From: Haliotis asinina
Lineage: Eukaryota > Mollusca > Gastropoda > Lepetellida > Haliotidae
Direction of reading: 5' to 3'
Length of the DNA: 64,000 bases
Assembly (NCBI RefSeq): GCF_037392515.1
Contig: NC_090280.1
Location: 74,450,504 to 74,514,503 of the forward strand
How positions within the stretch are numbered: position 1 is the first letter of the stretch; every line of letters begins with the position of its first letter. Made by a program: the position numbers and the translations under genes. Positions 42,709-55,300 of the stretch are shown piece by piece. The notes beneath the pieces were generated by a model. The model was not told the origin of the DNA. It worked only from the letters and a program-made list of their open reading frames with translations, and ran no database searches.

Positions 42709-43932
42709 CTATCTTTTGGGGGGATTTATTGGGGATCTACTCCGCACTATTTTGGAGGGCGACAAGTTATGTGCCCTAGAATGGACGTTTTCAGAAACTT
42801 CCATGTCCTCGAGAGACCCATATTTGTTGAACAACTGAATTTTGTTTTGTGACCCTTTCGGGGCTCTGTCACTTAGTTTTTTCAAAGGATTTGGCTTTTT
42901 AGGTTTAGTTTTAACGGTTTCTAAAGATTTTGGAGTTGATTGAGAAGATGCCTCATGATCAGAGGATGCTACTGATTGGATTTGAGACGAAAGTGACTCT
43001 GGCGTTTGAGTAGACATTGTAGGAGACAAAATCAGAGGAGCTTCTGATGTAATCCAAGTCAAGTCAGTGTGACAGCTTGCGGTTGATTTTGTTATAGCTT
43101 TCTTTAGGTTCAGAACTTCGGACCAGTTTTTTGGCATCTGCAAAACTAATGTTTCGGGTGAATTTTAGTTTGTTGATCTCCATATGATACTTCCAGACAG
43201 GACATTCTTTAGAAAACGATGAATGGGCACCAGTGCAGTTTGTACATTTCTTAACGTTACTGTCACAATCTTTTGTTGTATGTGTCTTTTTTCCACAGTG
43301 AGCACAAAAAACAGACAATGTGCAGTGATTAACTCCATGGCCGAACTTTTGGCATTTTGAAGCATCGAAGAGGGTTTGGAATGTACATTTCAACGTTGAT
43401 GTTACAGTATCCTGCTTTTAGTGATTTTGGAACATTTGGAGAAGAGAAAGAGAACAAATATGTATTTGTGTTTACAGTAGCATCATTTCTACGGGTTGTA
43501 AAACGTTTGACATAAAGGACACCTTGATCCTTCATCTCTGAGGCGACGTCAAGTTCTGACATGTCAGCAAACAAACGTTCGCGGTCCCTGACAATTCCTT
43601 TACTCGTATTAAGTGTTTTGTGGGCCGAGATAATAACTGGAATGCCGACAAAAGATTTATTACTCATAAGATTCGTGGCTTGCTGCCTTTTTGCACACTC
43701 AACCAGAAGGGCACCGGAACGTAATCGCGTAATGTTTTTAACATCACCGGCGATGCCTTGTATAGCTTTAGCTACGGCAAAAGGATTCAACTTTAAAGGG
43801 ATTTTGTCAATAGTCTCAACAACAAGAAAACGTGGCCAGTAATCAATTGAGTTGGGCAGTCTGTGGTCAGTTTCAACGGGGTCAGTATCAAGCTGACGTT
43901 TGCTCCTTTATTGAGGGGTTTCGTAAGCCATG
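42709..43932 (-). pseudogene. Retrotransposon ORF1 (gag-like, CCHC), frameshifted
   Basis: It starts at an ATG near 43932 (MAYETPQ, then a stop). It continues NSIDYWPRFLVVET..LNPFAVAKAIQGIAG, an RRM-like stretch typical of these ORF1 proteins, and then zinc knuckles CFKCQKFGHGVNHC, CAHCGKKTHTTKDC and CTNCTGAHSSFSKEC. A frame change near 43375-43390 is needed to go from NPLRCF to KCQKFGHG. Another near 43130-43145 is needed to reach MQMPKNWSEVLN. The gene is broken at three places or more. It binds RNA in intact relatives. Confidence 0.8.
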
Positions 43933-45462
43933 TTTAGTTAGTTAGATTTCATCATCTGAGCTCCCCACCCACAACGGAGTATCACAAGGACAATGCTAAA
44001 CGCAAGTGGTTCTCCGACTTTCCACACCAAGGATACCCGGATGATATACTCTAGCGGAAGAGTTATAAATAACTAATCCACCAGATTGGCCCCTGAGCCA
44101 CCGCCTTCTGGGCATAAGACTCTAGGCAAAGTTCAAGAACATTTTATCATATTTCAAAATCCAAATAATTTCACTGTAATAATAAGGCCACGTCCGAAAA
44201 TCAAACAATTCAAAATAAGATTTGTGCATTGACATACATGCAGGGCTTGGCATGACCAGCCGATTGGTTGAACCAGGCCCATTCAACCTCCCGTCTAGGT
44301 GCAGTAAGGGTGGAAGGGGTGTGTTGAGCAAAGGGAACGCGCTCACAGGTCCCCAGTGCCCTCAACCCCTAGACGACCGTCCTCCACTGACACAGGGCCG
44401 CAACCCACGGCAAAGGGGTTGGTGGACCAAATATTCCCCCGGGTCCACTTCCGGGGTGTTGGCGAGCTCTTGCCGTTACCCAGCACCCACCACGAGGAGG
44501 TGGCTCGCCACGGGTGCCTAAAACCTAAGACTCACTAACTTGTTATTTTCGTTAATTAGACCAACAACCGTGGTAGATCAAGAAAAGAGGGCATCACGAG
44601 CAAGCAATGTCAAAATGTCAACGATGTGTGCATTTCCTTGACAGTCACAATATTTCAATTAATTATCGTGCATGGATCTACGCCAAGTCAACGAGTCTGA
44701 CCACCCGATCCCGTCAGTAGCCTCTCACGCCTATGATAAAGTATGTACGTTGACCCGAAATAACTCAGCCTACCTGTGTAGGTAAAGCTGTAGTTTGGAC
44801 CATTTAGATGGCCTATGGAAATACGTTAGCATACTTAAAAGGGTGAAAAGCTCTATGGATAAACACCAGGTGAGTTGGACTTGTGTAAAAACATATTCCG
44901 TCAAAGTGTTTTTGTGTAGATGTTGTTTCGATGAACATCATGTTTGTGTGCCCTAAATAAGTTCTAGCTAGTTGTCCAATAATCAGTGAATGATTTATTG
45001 ACTTTAGTGCTTAACTTAATACCCGGTCAGGTTTTTTTTAATGTTTGGCTACTAAAGCCAGACACCTGAGTTCGATTCTGGGTATAGCTATTCCTGGCAT
45101 CCCCCCGGTTACTATACTAACACGTTTGTAGTAAATATTCATACAATCAAAATCAAAATCAAAATGCGATACGGCTCGATTGGTGTCACACTGAGCAGAG
45201 TTACTTCCTTTGGCGTACCCAAATCTAACATGATCGGTTCAAATCCAACTGTGCCTTCATTATATATCTATATTTATCAGCACCATACATTTGTTCTTGG
45301 AAGTTCTCCAAAGTGAAAAATGTCTAGACCTTGCATCTCTTCAGACTGTGTTCCCACCTGAAGATGACAAGTGGAATATTGCTTGTAGCAACGTTACATC
45401 AACATCAACCAATCACTATGATCTTCCACCAACTCTCCACATTTTCTCTTTCCATGTCAGCG

Positions 45463-48400
45463 ATGAGATCCTGGACATCCATTGTGTTTTGGGTCGTCTA
45501 CATTTGCTCATCTGCGGAAGGGCTCAGCAATACTGGGTATGTCATCTGTTATCACCAAGGATACGTCATTCCCTCCGCTTCTGATGCACGCCTCCACGAA
45601 GCCCATAGAAATGGATACATCTCCTTTCAAAACTACCTCTTTGGTTGTACATCTCTGACTCTACGCATTTTCCTTTGTTAACACTCTGAGTTTACTCACA
45701 GCCTTTATCAGCGTCTGCCCATGTGTTGATTTCCTCTTTTATTATTATAAACGTATGTAAATTTTCCATTCCCTTCTGATGATTTGCTCCATCAGGGCCA
45801 GTAACAAACAGAAACATCTCCTCTTTTTCAATCTCTGGCTCTCCTGCCTTTTCCTATGTTACTGACTTTGTCAGCTTACTGCCTACTGCCTTCCTGCCTG
45901 ACATCATGTTAATAATTTATGGGGTTTTTGTTGTATAGAGTACATCAATATCCCTTCCACTTCATGTTACATTCCTGCTTGACAATGGTAGAAGAAAGAG
46001 CTTCGAAAAGTCACTCTACAACAGAAGTTGATATCCATAACGTTTGTCAGTATTGTACTTCTCAGCTTTAGATATGCCACTTAAACAAGTCAAGCGTTGT
46101 TGGTAAAACTGTTGCAAACAAACATCTACAATTTCTTCTGAGAGAGTGAGTGACTGAATGAATTTAGTTTTAGGCTACAATATACAAATATACAATCCAG
46201 TGATCAACACCATGAGCACCAATCTACGCGAGTTTGGATACGATAACATGTGTCATTGTGCCAGCGACCCTGACAGACTGAACCTGTTAGCCGCCTCTAA
46301 CGACAAGCATTGACTACTGAGGATCAATTCTAGCACGCACCTTCACTTTTCATCTGGGAGAGTATTTATTTATTATTTCCTGTTGCAGGGCCCATGTCTG
46401 TCACCACACAGTAACTTACTCTGGTTCCTACCAAGAAAGGTACACGACTCATTGTGGGACTTTCCACTGGTCAAGGTGTACCCGTCATCGAACCAGGTAA
46501 ACATGAATTGTGCCCAAAAAGACTGATATTTTCCTATCATACTGTGATTGATTCGGTGAGATGGTAGGACGATAAAGAGGTTTGTTTGAACCATTCAGTT
46601 AGATGAGTGAATTAGTTTTGCACCGCGCTCAGCAATATTCCACCTATTTATCGGTAGTCTTTAAAGAATTGAGGTCTGGCCAAGGCACTCCAATGATCAA
46701 CATCATGAGAATCGATCTTCGCAGCTCGGACACGATGCCATGTGTCACCGGCCCGTCATTTCTTACGATAAGCATGGGTTGATTAAGACCAGTTCCAGCT
46801 CGGATCTTCATTCATTCAGAAGTTCAAGGTCATTACTCATCAATAACGATGCTGCGTTTGATATTACGATATCAAGTGGAAGGTGCATGACATAACACAA
46901 TTTTCGGGAAATGACGTAAAAACGTCATTGACACAACCTAATGGTAAGACAAAATAGCGGTTGATTTACGTCATACTGGTAACGCAGTAGGGGATTTACG
47001 TAGCAGAATGGTGGGTTCAATATCTACCACAGGACAATAGCTCAGCACAAAATGTTTAAATTTCCTCTCTACTGAGTCAACTGGTTTATTCACAAGATAA
47101 ACACACGTGTTTGCTGCTGCTTCCACGTACATATTATCCAGTGTTTAAATGGGGATGCTGCATTCATATTACGCCGGTCCCTTTCTGACCCTACTTGGAT
47201 CTGACTTACATTATCGAACTTTAAAGTTCTTCTGGTTCATCATTTTGAAACAATGAATGCCTGATACAATTTTGTGAGGTCAAATATTTTTTATTAGAAT
47301 TTTATTATCGGAAACATTCAATTTATTGTCGGATACTTATGCTTACACCTGTGCTTATTTTCTTCTGCTTATCACTAGTATAGTCACATGGTGACATCAG
47401 GTATTGGCGTGTTGTAGGTACCGCGTACAGTCACGTGTAGTGTATGAATGCTGCGCTGGGTGGCGAAGTACCAACGGTGTCGACTGCAGCACAGGTACTG
47501 GCACTTATTATTGTCACTGATAACACAACAAGCAACATTATAAGCAAGGGAGATTATGTAAGTAAATTCGAACTGACATTCAATTACCTTATAGCATTGA
47601 CAATATCAGTGTTGATTGAATTGCAAACGCTGCCGTCTCCTCCAGCAATCTGTTACGGAAAGGACAACACCAATGGAGCTTGCAACCAGAGGGGAAGCTG
47701 TGTTGCACCAAACAAGTGTTCCTGTCGAACTGGCTACACTGGATTACAATGTGGTAAGCGTCATGCCATCATGTATTCTTTTCAATTTGGGTATTCAAGA
47801 TTCCAGGGTGTTCCAACAACCGTCGACAACGACGACTGACGGAAAGCAAACTGCTACAACGGACGATCGTTTTAATATCGTGCCTTTCTTGGTTTTATCA
47901 TTAAGTGCACACCCTCTTCTAACGGCACTTGGTCCGCAAATACGACGTGATTGGTTGTGTTCAGATGTTGTTGGCAATTATCGCCATGATCACATCCCAA
48001 GTTTTGTCCCCATTTACCGGCTGCTATATCTTCTGTCAACGCGGGCTAGATGGTCGTCTGGGCAATTAGCTCGGAATTAAGGTGAAGTGTACGTTGACGA
48101 AGACAAAGGCATAGTTGAATTCTAACTGCACTGCTTCCACAAGACATGGCATCAATAAGTACACACGAATGAGATGAACGGAGTTTCAGCTCAACTCCAG
48201 GGCGTTTCCTGCAAGCTTCACGTCCCTACACAGGCAGTCGGAATACCGACGGAACACCTGTACATTATGGGTATGAACATATATGTAGCTCTAAACAACA
48301 ATGGACAGGGGAAGGCTCAACAGTGTACAGACAGAGAAACAATACCACTTCTTTTTACACTTGATGTGATGCTAAATGCAGCCAAGAAGGATGACCAATT

Positions 48401-51400
48401 AAGACCATAAATACCATATACAGTAATTAAAGACAGTGACAGTACGGTTCGGGTTGGCTGATAAGACAATTTACAGTGCGTTAGTGATAAGGATTGGGAA
48501 TGCAGATTGAATACTTACAATTAGTTCTAGAATGGCTTGGCTACATACTTGGTCTTTGCAAATACTTGGACGATGGATGTCCTGAACTACACTCTATAAT
48601 ACTTCTTTGCATATTGTAAACAGTTATGTATTACAATAGCTTACTTTAACAGTTGAATATTATTATAACAGATATTTCTAAAAGATTCGGTCCACTGATA
48701 AAGTTCATTTCAAGATACACAAACCATTTTAGAATTTTTTTTTTATTTTTCGTCATTTCAGAACAATGTCTTGATGCTCGAGGTGATCCTGAACATTCAA
48801 TCTGGTGGAACATAACCAGTCATCCTGACTGTGCTCGTGAGTTCTAAAATTGAATTGAACCAGGAATATAGAAGCATACTCGTAAACGGTGAATATCTGA
48901 GTAATTACTTGCAAAGTTATTTCATTGATACATTTGTTACGTATTTTATAATGTCAGTGACGTGTTCGTGGAAGAATCAATGGTGTTGGCCCGGCGACTG
49001 TCTAGACAGAAGACTGAGGACATCTTGTAAATGTAGGACGGGCTTCGTGAAGAAAGATGGAGGTTCCAGCTACACAAAGTGTGACCGTGAGTCCAAAAGC
49101 GATCGCCTCAAATTTTATATGATTGTTGTACAGAAAGGATTGGCGAATGTCATTACGGGAGACCAGTTAGTTGGTCAGTTATCATTTCAATACTTTCCTT
49201 GAGAACAGATCTAATAACACCTTCCCGGCTATTGCTCTGTGCACATAAATGTACAAACATAGCATTTGTGATCAAGCCATCTGATTGAATAGCTCTAACA
49301 ACACCTGTGTATGTTTATGACCCTGATTGTGTCATTCACAGTTACTTACAAACCCGAACTTTTAACCTGCAACATTGGGATGACGGACGCACACCATAGC
49401 ATAAGGAACTCTACACATGGATCCAGCACTGGCTGTGCACATGAAGCAGATACCTACGTCAACTTGAAGCCAAAAGCTGTTTACTATCTGCTCTTCTCAA
49501 GGTTCGACAACATTAATATAAAAAATCCCCCGAACTACGTCTACGAACAAGGCTATGGAATCGTGACGTCATCGGCACAATTGAAGAAGATTCTCATTAA
49601 CGGTACAGTGATTGTAATATTCTGACCTATATGTGACGACTCTTCATCCCATGCACAATATTAGAGACATTTGCTTAGCAGTTAGAATACACTTATGTTT
49701 TGGACTGATTTTGTACCACAGGAGGGTTGGGGTAGCCTAGTGATTGCAGAGTTCGCTTGTCATGCTTAATACTCGGGTTCACGTCCCCACAGAGATACAA
49801 TGTGTAAAACCCATTTCTGGTGTCTCGCGCCGTGCCATTGCTGGAATATTGCTAATAACCTCACTCACTCACTAACTCACGAAAATATTATCAGCGGAAT
49901 AGAATGGAAAAGAGAACGTTACCTGGCGAATAGAACTAACGTTCCATCTGCATATTCTTTACAACACTTCAGAATTAAATTTCGTCCTGCAGTTAATCAT
50001 GCCCAGATGTGATCTTGAATTGATTTGAAGTTGATGACTGGGCATGATTGGGTTCTTTACATTATTTAGTAAAGTTTCAATTTAGGAGCCGAGACTACTC
50101 TATCAACAATACCATTACACGGGGCCAGTGACTGCTCGACAGCTCTGAGTGATACTTCACCGTCCAGCAATCTGGCATGTTCAAGAACCCTTCCGATTTC
50201 AACAGATATGCATGATGGGGAGAGGTAATTGCGTTTAATAAATTAAATGCAACTTTGGTAAATTGAAATACTTATAGATTTAAAAAGATTTCGGTTGATT
50301 GATTATATAAGGCATCAACGAAAACGTGTTACTCCCTCTTTAGACGTGCACCTTACGTTTTCCTCAAAAAGTTGACGTGACACTGCATGTGTTTGTGATG
50401 ACTGTCCCCGTTTCACGTATCCTTTCTATCACCACATTTTCACATGGTCACTATCACCATATAACATGTACAAAGACCAACCTCGTGACTTCAAATAAGC
50501 TTAATTTCACCTCTCCAGGCTGTGCATCTACTTTTCCGCTACTGGAGGAGGATATTTCAAATATCAGAACTTCGACAAACATCATTTAGGAACCCAGATT
50601 TACAGTCATCAGACTTCTACCAAACAGCTCTGTTTCCGGTATGACGTTGGTAAACCACAACACTGCTCCAAACTCAGCACAGGACACTGCGTGTCACAAC
50701 CACTGGAACTGTCAACCCACGTAACACGAACTCGTATGTATTCTTAGCATTCATATTCACCATTATCTGACAGGTATTTCTTGGTTTTTGATAGTGCATA
50801 CACATGGAAAAGAGTATTGCATTTTCAATATTTCCCCTAGTATTAGCACGCTGTTATGGAGGCGTAGTAGAGTCTCGGTAAAATTATTTTTAGTCCATTA
50901 TCTCTTCTTAATATCTTCTACTTAGGAGATACTATCTCTTACGTAAGGCATAATATCTCCTACGTAGTACTTAGCATCTCCTACATAGGGCTTAATATCT
51001 CTTACGAAGGACCTAGTATCTCTTACGTAGGACCTAGTATCTTCTACGTAGTACTTACTATCTCCTACGTAGGACTAAGTGTTTCCTGTGGGAGATAAGC
51101 GATATATGTTAATATGCATTAATCTCAAATAGCCGACTTAAATCCCCAGACGCGGAAAGAATCTCATGTTTCTCTGTTTCAGTCACTGTTAGAGTCTACA
51201 GTCATTGTGTGTCATTCATTTTAAGAGTCTGCGGTTTACCATCCGAGTCTGCTATCATGTTTTTCATTTACTTTAAGAGTCTATTGTTTCATTCACCATT
51301 AGACTCATGTGTCCAACTAATTTTTGCACATTACTGTCTGTCAGGTATAGGATCAACTGTTGTACTCTACTGCCTCGCGTTCAGTTTGCTCTACCGTTCG

Positions 51401-51805
51401 GCGAGTTATTTCATTGTCATATGCTGCATTTTATTACACTTTACTATTATTCGTTGGATATTGCAGATGATTATTCGTTGGATATTGCAGATGTCGTTGT
51501 CATAATCTGTCTGCAGAGACGTGTCTTAGACTATCGGTGACAATCTGTACGTGCTTATTCCTTTATATTCACACCACTACAATGACACTCTCTTGAATTT
51601 TTAAGAGTGGTATTGTTTTACGCCGTACTCAACACTTTTCCGCTCTGGTCAAGTCCACTTGTAAAGAATCACGAAAACAGAAACCTAGAAGAAGAGAAGC
51701 AAAGAATTGGAGGACGTGTTATGACTAGAATTTCATATCCGGACCGCAACCCGATCCAACTCCACTTGTGTGTGTGTGCGCGTGTGTTTGTAAGGGAAAG
51801 TGTGT

Positions 51806-51836
<31 letters not shown>

Positions 51837-52298
51837 TATGAGATATTCAGTCGTACGGAAGAGATACCAAGTACTAACACCTACGTAGGAGAGAGTCACA
51901 CCAATAACAAAAACAATGCTCACGGTGACCCTACTACGCTTCCGTACGCTACCATTAACCACAGCAGAGGAACTTATCCTCAGGGTATAATAAGTAATTC
52001 AAAAAGCTTTGTGTTGATATAAGGAAACATAGCAATTTATTGTTTCGTTTTGTGGAGCGGATAAGTATTAGTCCAGTCAATCTAACCGAAACATAGGGTC
52101 AACCATCAACTCATTTTCAAAGTAGGGGTATATGACACTGAAAATACAAAAGTCTAGAAAAATCTAATGGGTGGAAGATGTTAAAAATCAACCTTAATGT
52201 TATCCCCACAAAAGTGCTTTTTATGCTTTTGCTTAATTCACATGTCGGTTCTTATAGGTTTTCCTCAAACACATAATGCATGATTAGTCCATTTGTCC

Positions 52299-52332
<34 letters not shown>

Positions 52333-55300
52333 TCATGGGAAAAGTTAAAGAACATCGCATTTCAATGTGTAGTAGAAAAACGTACGTTCACACTATTATA
52401 TTTTTCTTAGAGAAACATGAGCGTTTCATTGCTTTCTTTTACCAGTTTGACATAAAGATAAACAATACTTTCTTTCTACGTAAAGGTATTAAAAGTGGAC
52501 AGATTATTATTTTCTGAGTGTCACTTAAAAATATTTTGTGATAAAAATCCTATTTGATTGCTTTACTGTTTTAATGTTCTATTCGCAAGTGCAATAATGG
52601 AATGTTCATAACGCTAATATCTATTTATGAATTCCATATCTTTTGTCAGAAATTCACAATTTGATTACCATTATACTTTCTTCTTATGTACATAATTGCA
52701 CGTCATCATCCAAATCATGTGAGAAGACTGGATGAATTGCTGCAACTCAGTCCACGGCACTCTCCACATGCATCTGAGCACTTCAGTCCATGTTTCCTGC
52801 AAGAACAGCGTTTGGATTCGCACTCTCGTTTACAGTTACATCTGATGACATACAAAAGTTCTTTTGGAGCTGGCGGTTTGCTGCTTCTCACAGGCATCAT
52901 ATCAGTCTACCTTTCTCCATAGTCCAGTCCCATTGGTGTGGAAGCATGTCAGGATTGGTTGCTGTCCACTGACACACTTGGTAGTGAGTGTGGTACGACG
53001 CAGCGATTTGATGTCTGTGGGAGAGAATGCACATTGACAGGAACAAAAGATGTAGCAACCTTCTGACAAATTTTCCCAAATCTTAGTTCATCAAGGCTCT
53101 CATTTTCTGTGCCGCCATAGAGATGCACAGTAAGTCTACCACCTGTATTGATAATGTCTTCTCTGGTGGATTTGCTACAAAAGGCCTGTGCATGCTTGAC
53201 CGTCGACGGCATGGAGGAGATTTTCTGCAGTCCGACTCCTTTGCCTATTCAAAGGTTCTAGATGTTGCATCACAAAGCATGAATAACTTGCAGTGTTTGA
53301 CAGATGCTGCTGCCGATACTTTTTACTTGAGACTGTTAATGTTCAGTGATGCTTTTTTGGTTTGTTCTGATTTAAAACTTAATGTACATGCTACCTGATC
53401 AGCATGATAAAGCAAAAGAACCAGGAGATCTGTGTCTTCTCCTATTAGAATGGTTGGTTTGGTGGCGGCACACTGCACTGCTGTTTCTACAATCAGAAGA
53501 TCTGCATCTTCACAAGCTTTCATAACCCTGTAACCACTGTCCTCAAATTTTGCACTCAGAAGATCAATAAATGCCTGTTTGTTCTCATTGTTTGAGAGAA
53601 ACTGTTCTTTCTTTGACGTCAGAATCATTTCTTCAGTGAAATTTACTTTTGGACCACAGATGCCTCTTGTCCGTCGTAGGTGTGCAGTATCTTTTGTCGA
53701 AGGTCCTGACAAGTACCCATCAAAGACTATGGTCGCATTTGTGTACGTTCTACTGACATATTCAGTATAGATTTGGGAAATTGCGGAGAACGTTGAGCCA
53801 GTGGTCCATGTTATGCGTTGGTGAAGACTACTTCCATTTTAAGACATGGTGATACGAGTCTTCATGAATGTTCTGATTTGGAATATCTTTGCAGTGGATC
53901 TTCCATATTGCTTCAGTCGAGGAGGATTTTTGAGCTTCTCTCATTAACCCAGAAGAGTCAAAGAGCGAAGAAGGAAAGCTTGACAACTCATAGCTAAAGA
54001 GGTCTTAAACACTGTCAAACGTGGTATCTGCTGCAGTTATGCTGGCCTAAATAGTATCCACTGAGATCTCTGTGCTTCACCGACACCATGAACTCTTGTC
54101 ATACCACCAGTTGACTTCCGACTTCTCATCAGCACTTGTTCAATTACTAAGTTTGAAGATAAACCAGCCCAATACCTGTCACTCCTTGTAACATATGTCC
54201 AGATAACATGATGTCCAGACATGAACGCCAGATAGACATCTGGATGATCCTGTTGGAGTCGCTGCATTGATTGCAAATAAATGTAGGCAGACTTGGTATA
54301 CATATTGTGCCCACATGCAGCAAAAAAGGAAACATTTCCATAACTGCTTGGAGATGCAGATTCCATTTTTTTTGTGCGTTCTCCTTTCAAACACTTCTTC
54401 AAAATGTCCACCATGTCCATATAAAGAAGCCAAAGTGATGCTGTTCGTGAATGAGAAAGTGACTGCTTTGTCTTGCTAAGGTCTTTCTGTATGAAATTCA
54501 AAAATGGGCTACCGTTGATATCATTGGGAAATATTTCTTCTGCCATGATCTTTTCAAATAGTTTCGAAGCATCACAAAGATCTTCAGACAATGTGGTAGT
54601 GGATGATCCATCAGTTCGTGTATCAGCTTCTGCTGGCGTAGCATCTGTATCAGAGCTGCAGCTTTGTTGACAAGAAGATAATTGAGGACTCTATTGACAA
54701 GAAGTGTCCTCTGATAGCACGTGCAACTGCTTTTCCACTAAGCATATGAGCAACAGCATTTGAAGCATAAACCGTTTCCAGGGTCTCTTGCAACCCTGTT
54801 CCACCCATGATATAGCCAATGCATCCGAGCTTTCATACTATTTTCGACAATACATCAATACTCACAGATGATTCTTGAGCTTGAACATCACTTGTCAAAT
54901 TTCAGTTCACCAAGTCCAATCTGGAGTGGAGCCTTGGTCTTGATGTCTGAATTACAGCCTGGCCAATGGAAGCATTCCACACTTCAGTATCCTTCTCAGG
55001 TATCATGGACATTAGGAGAGTCTTCAACGAGTTCGGAATGTAGTCGATGTTGTGTTGAATGGATGGCATCTCCTCTGATGATGGATAAGATATTTTTGAG
55101 GTGTTGATGTCCTTGATATCAGTTAGTGTAAGCTTTGCTGCTGTCTCCATTAGCTTTAGCTTTTCTGTAGTAGAGCCGTTTTTGTGTGGTTGTCCATAGA
55201 AGTCCTGGAGAACTATTTCTGCAGTTACTGAAAGTTACCACCTTTAACTTGCCATTCATTTCCGTAAGTGTTCTTGTAGTTTGCGTTTCATATAATTATG

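Larger units (their letters stand above)
38677..44530 (-). mobile_element. Decayed near-full-length non-LTR retrotransposon (RNase H-bearing, I/Nimb-like)
   Basis: On the - strand, from 44.5 kb down to 38.68 kb: a GC-rich 5' region (44240-44520), then ORF1 with a nucleic-acid-binding part and CCHC knuckles (43930-42709). ORF2 follows with an APE-type endonuclease, a reverse transcriptase, RNase H and a C-terminal zinc motif, then a 3' UTR ending TTAATATTAACTCACTCACT in complement. The presence of RNase H with CCHC knuckles fits the I/Nimb side of the Jockey-I group; the exact clade is inferred. Frameshifts and stops break both ORFs, so this copy is dead. The 3' end at 38677 is defined by the match with the tail copy at 35478; the 5' end is approximate. 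Confidence 0.85.
33871..45462. other. Intergenic region between genes B and C (mobile elements, no host gene seen)
   Basis: It contains an AC-rich microsatellite (34559-34601), a 47-base triplicated repeat (35132), a retrotransposon tail (35478), several SINEs (36128, 37005, 37398, 38076, 38496), a trinucleotide repeat (38369) and a retrotransposon (38677-44530). 34,602-35,131 and 44,740-45,290 show nothing recognisable beyond repeat scraps. An ORF at 34024-34281 has hydrophobic stretches but no exon context or homology that I can name. Confidence 0.6.
45463..47494 (+). other. Gene C signal peptide and EMI domain (three exons)
   Basis: After the signal peptide, exons 46389-46496 and 47418-47494 encode AHVCHHTVTYSGSYQERYTT, then CGTFHWSRCTRHRTRYR and VVYECCAGWRSTNGVDC. 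This is the EMI pattern: a first Cys, a CG-x-x-x-W-x-x-CTRYR core and a final Y-x-CC-x-GW. Family knowledge: EMI domains sit at the N terminus of emilins, multimerins and MEGF10-type receptors and mediate multimerisation. The phases 2-1 at 45536/46389 and 46496/47418, and 1-2 at 47494/47646, all fit. Confidence 0.85.

Noticed and set aside
51607-52022. ORFs across the GT/G-run region
   Set aside because: They consist of microsatellite translation (Val/Cys and Gly/Pro runs).
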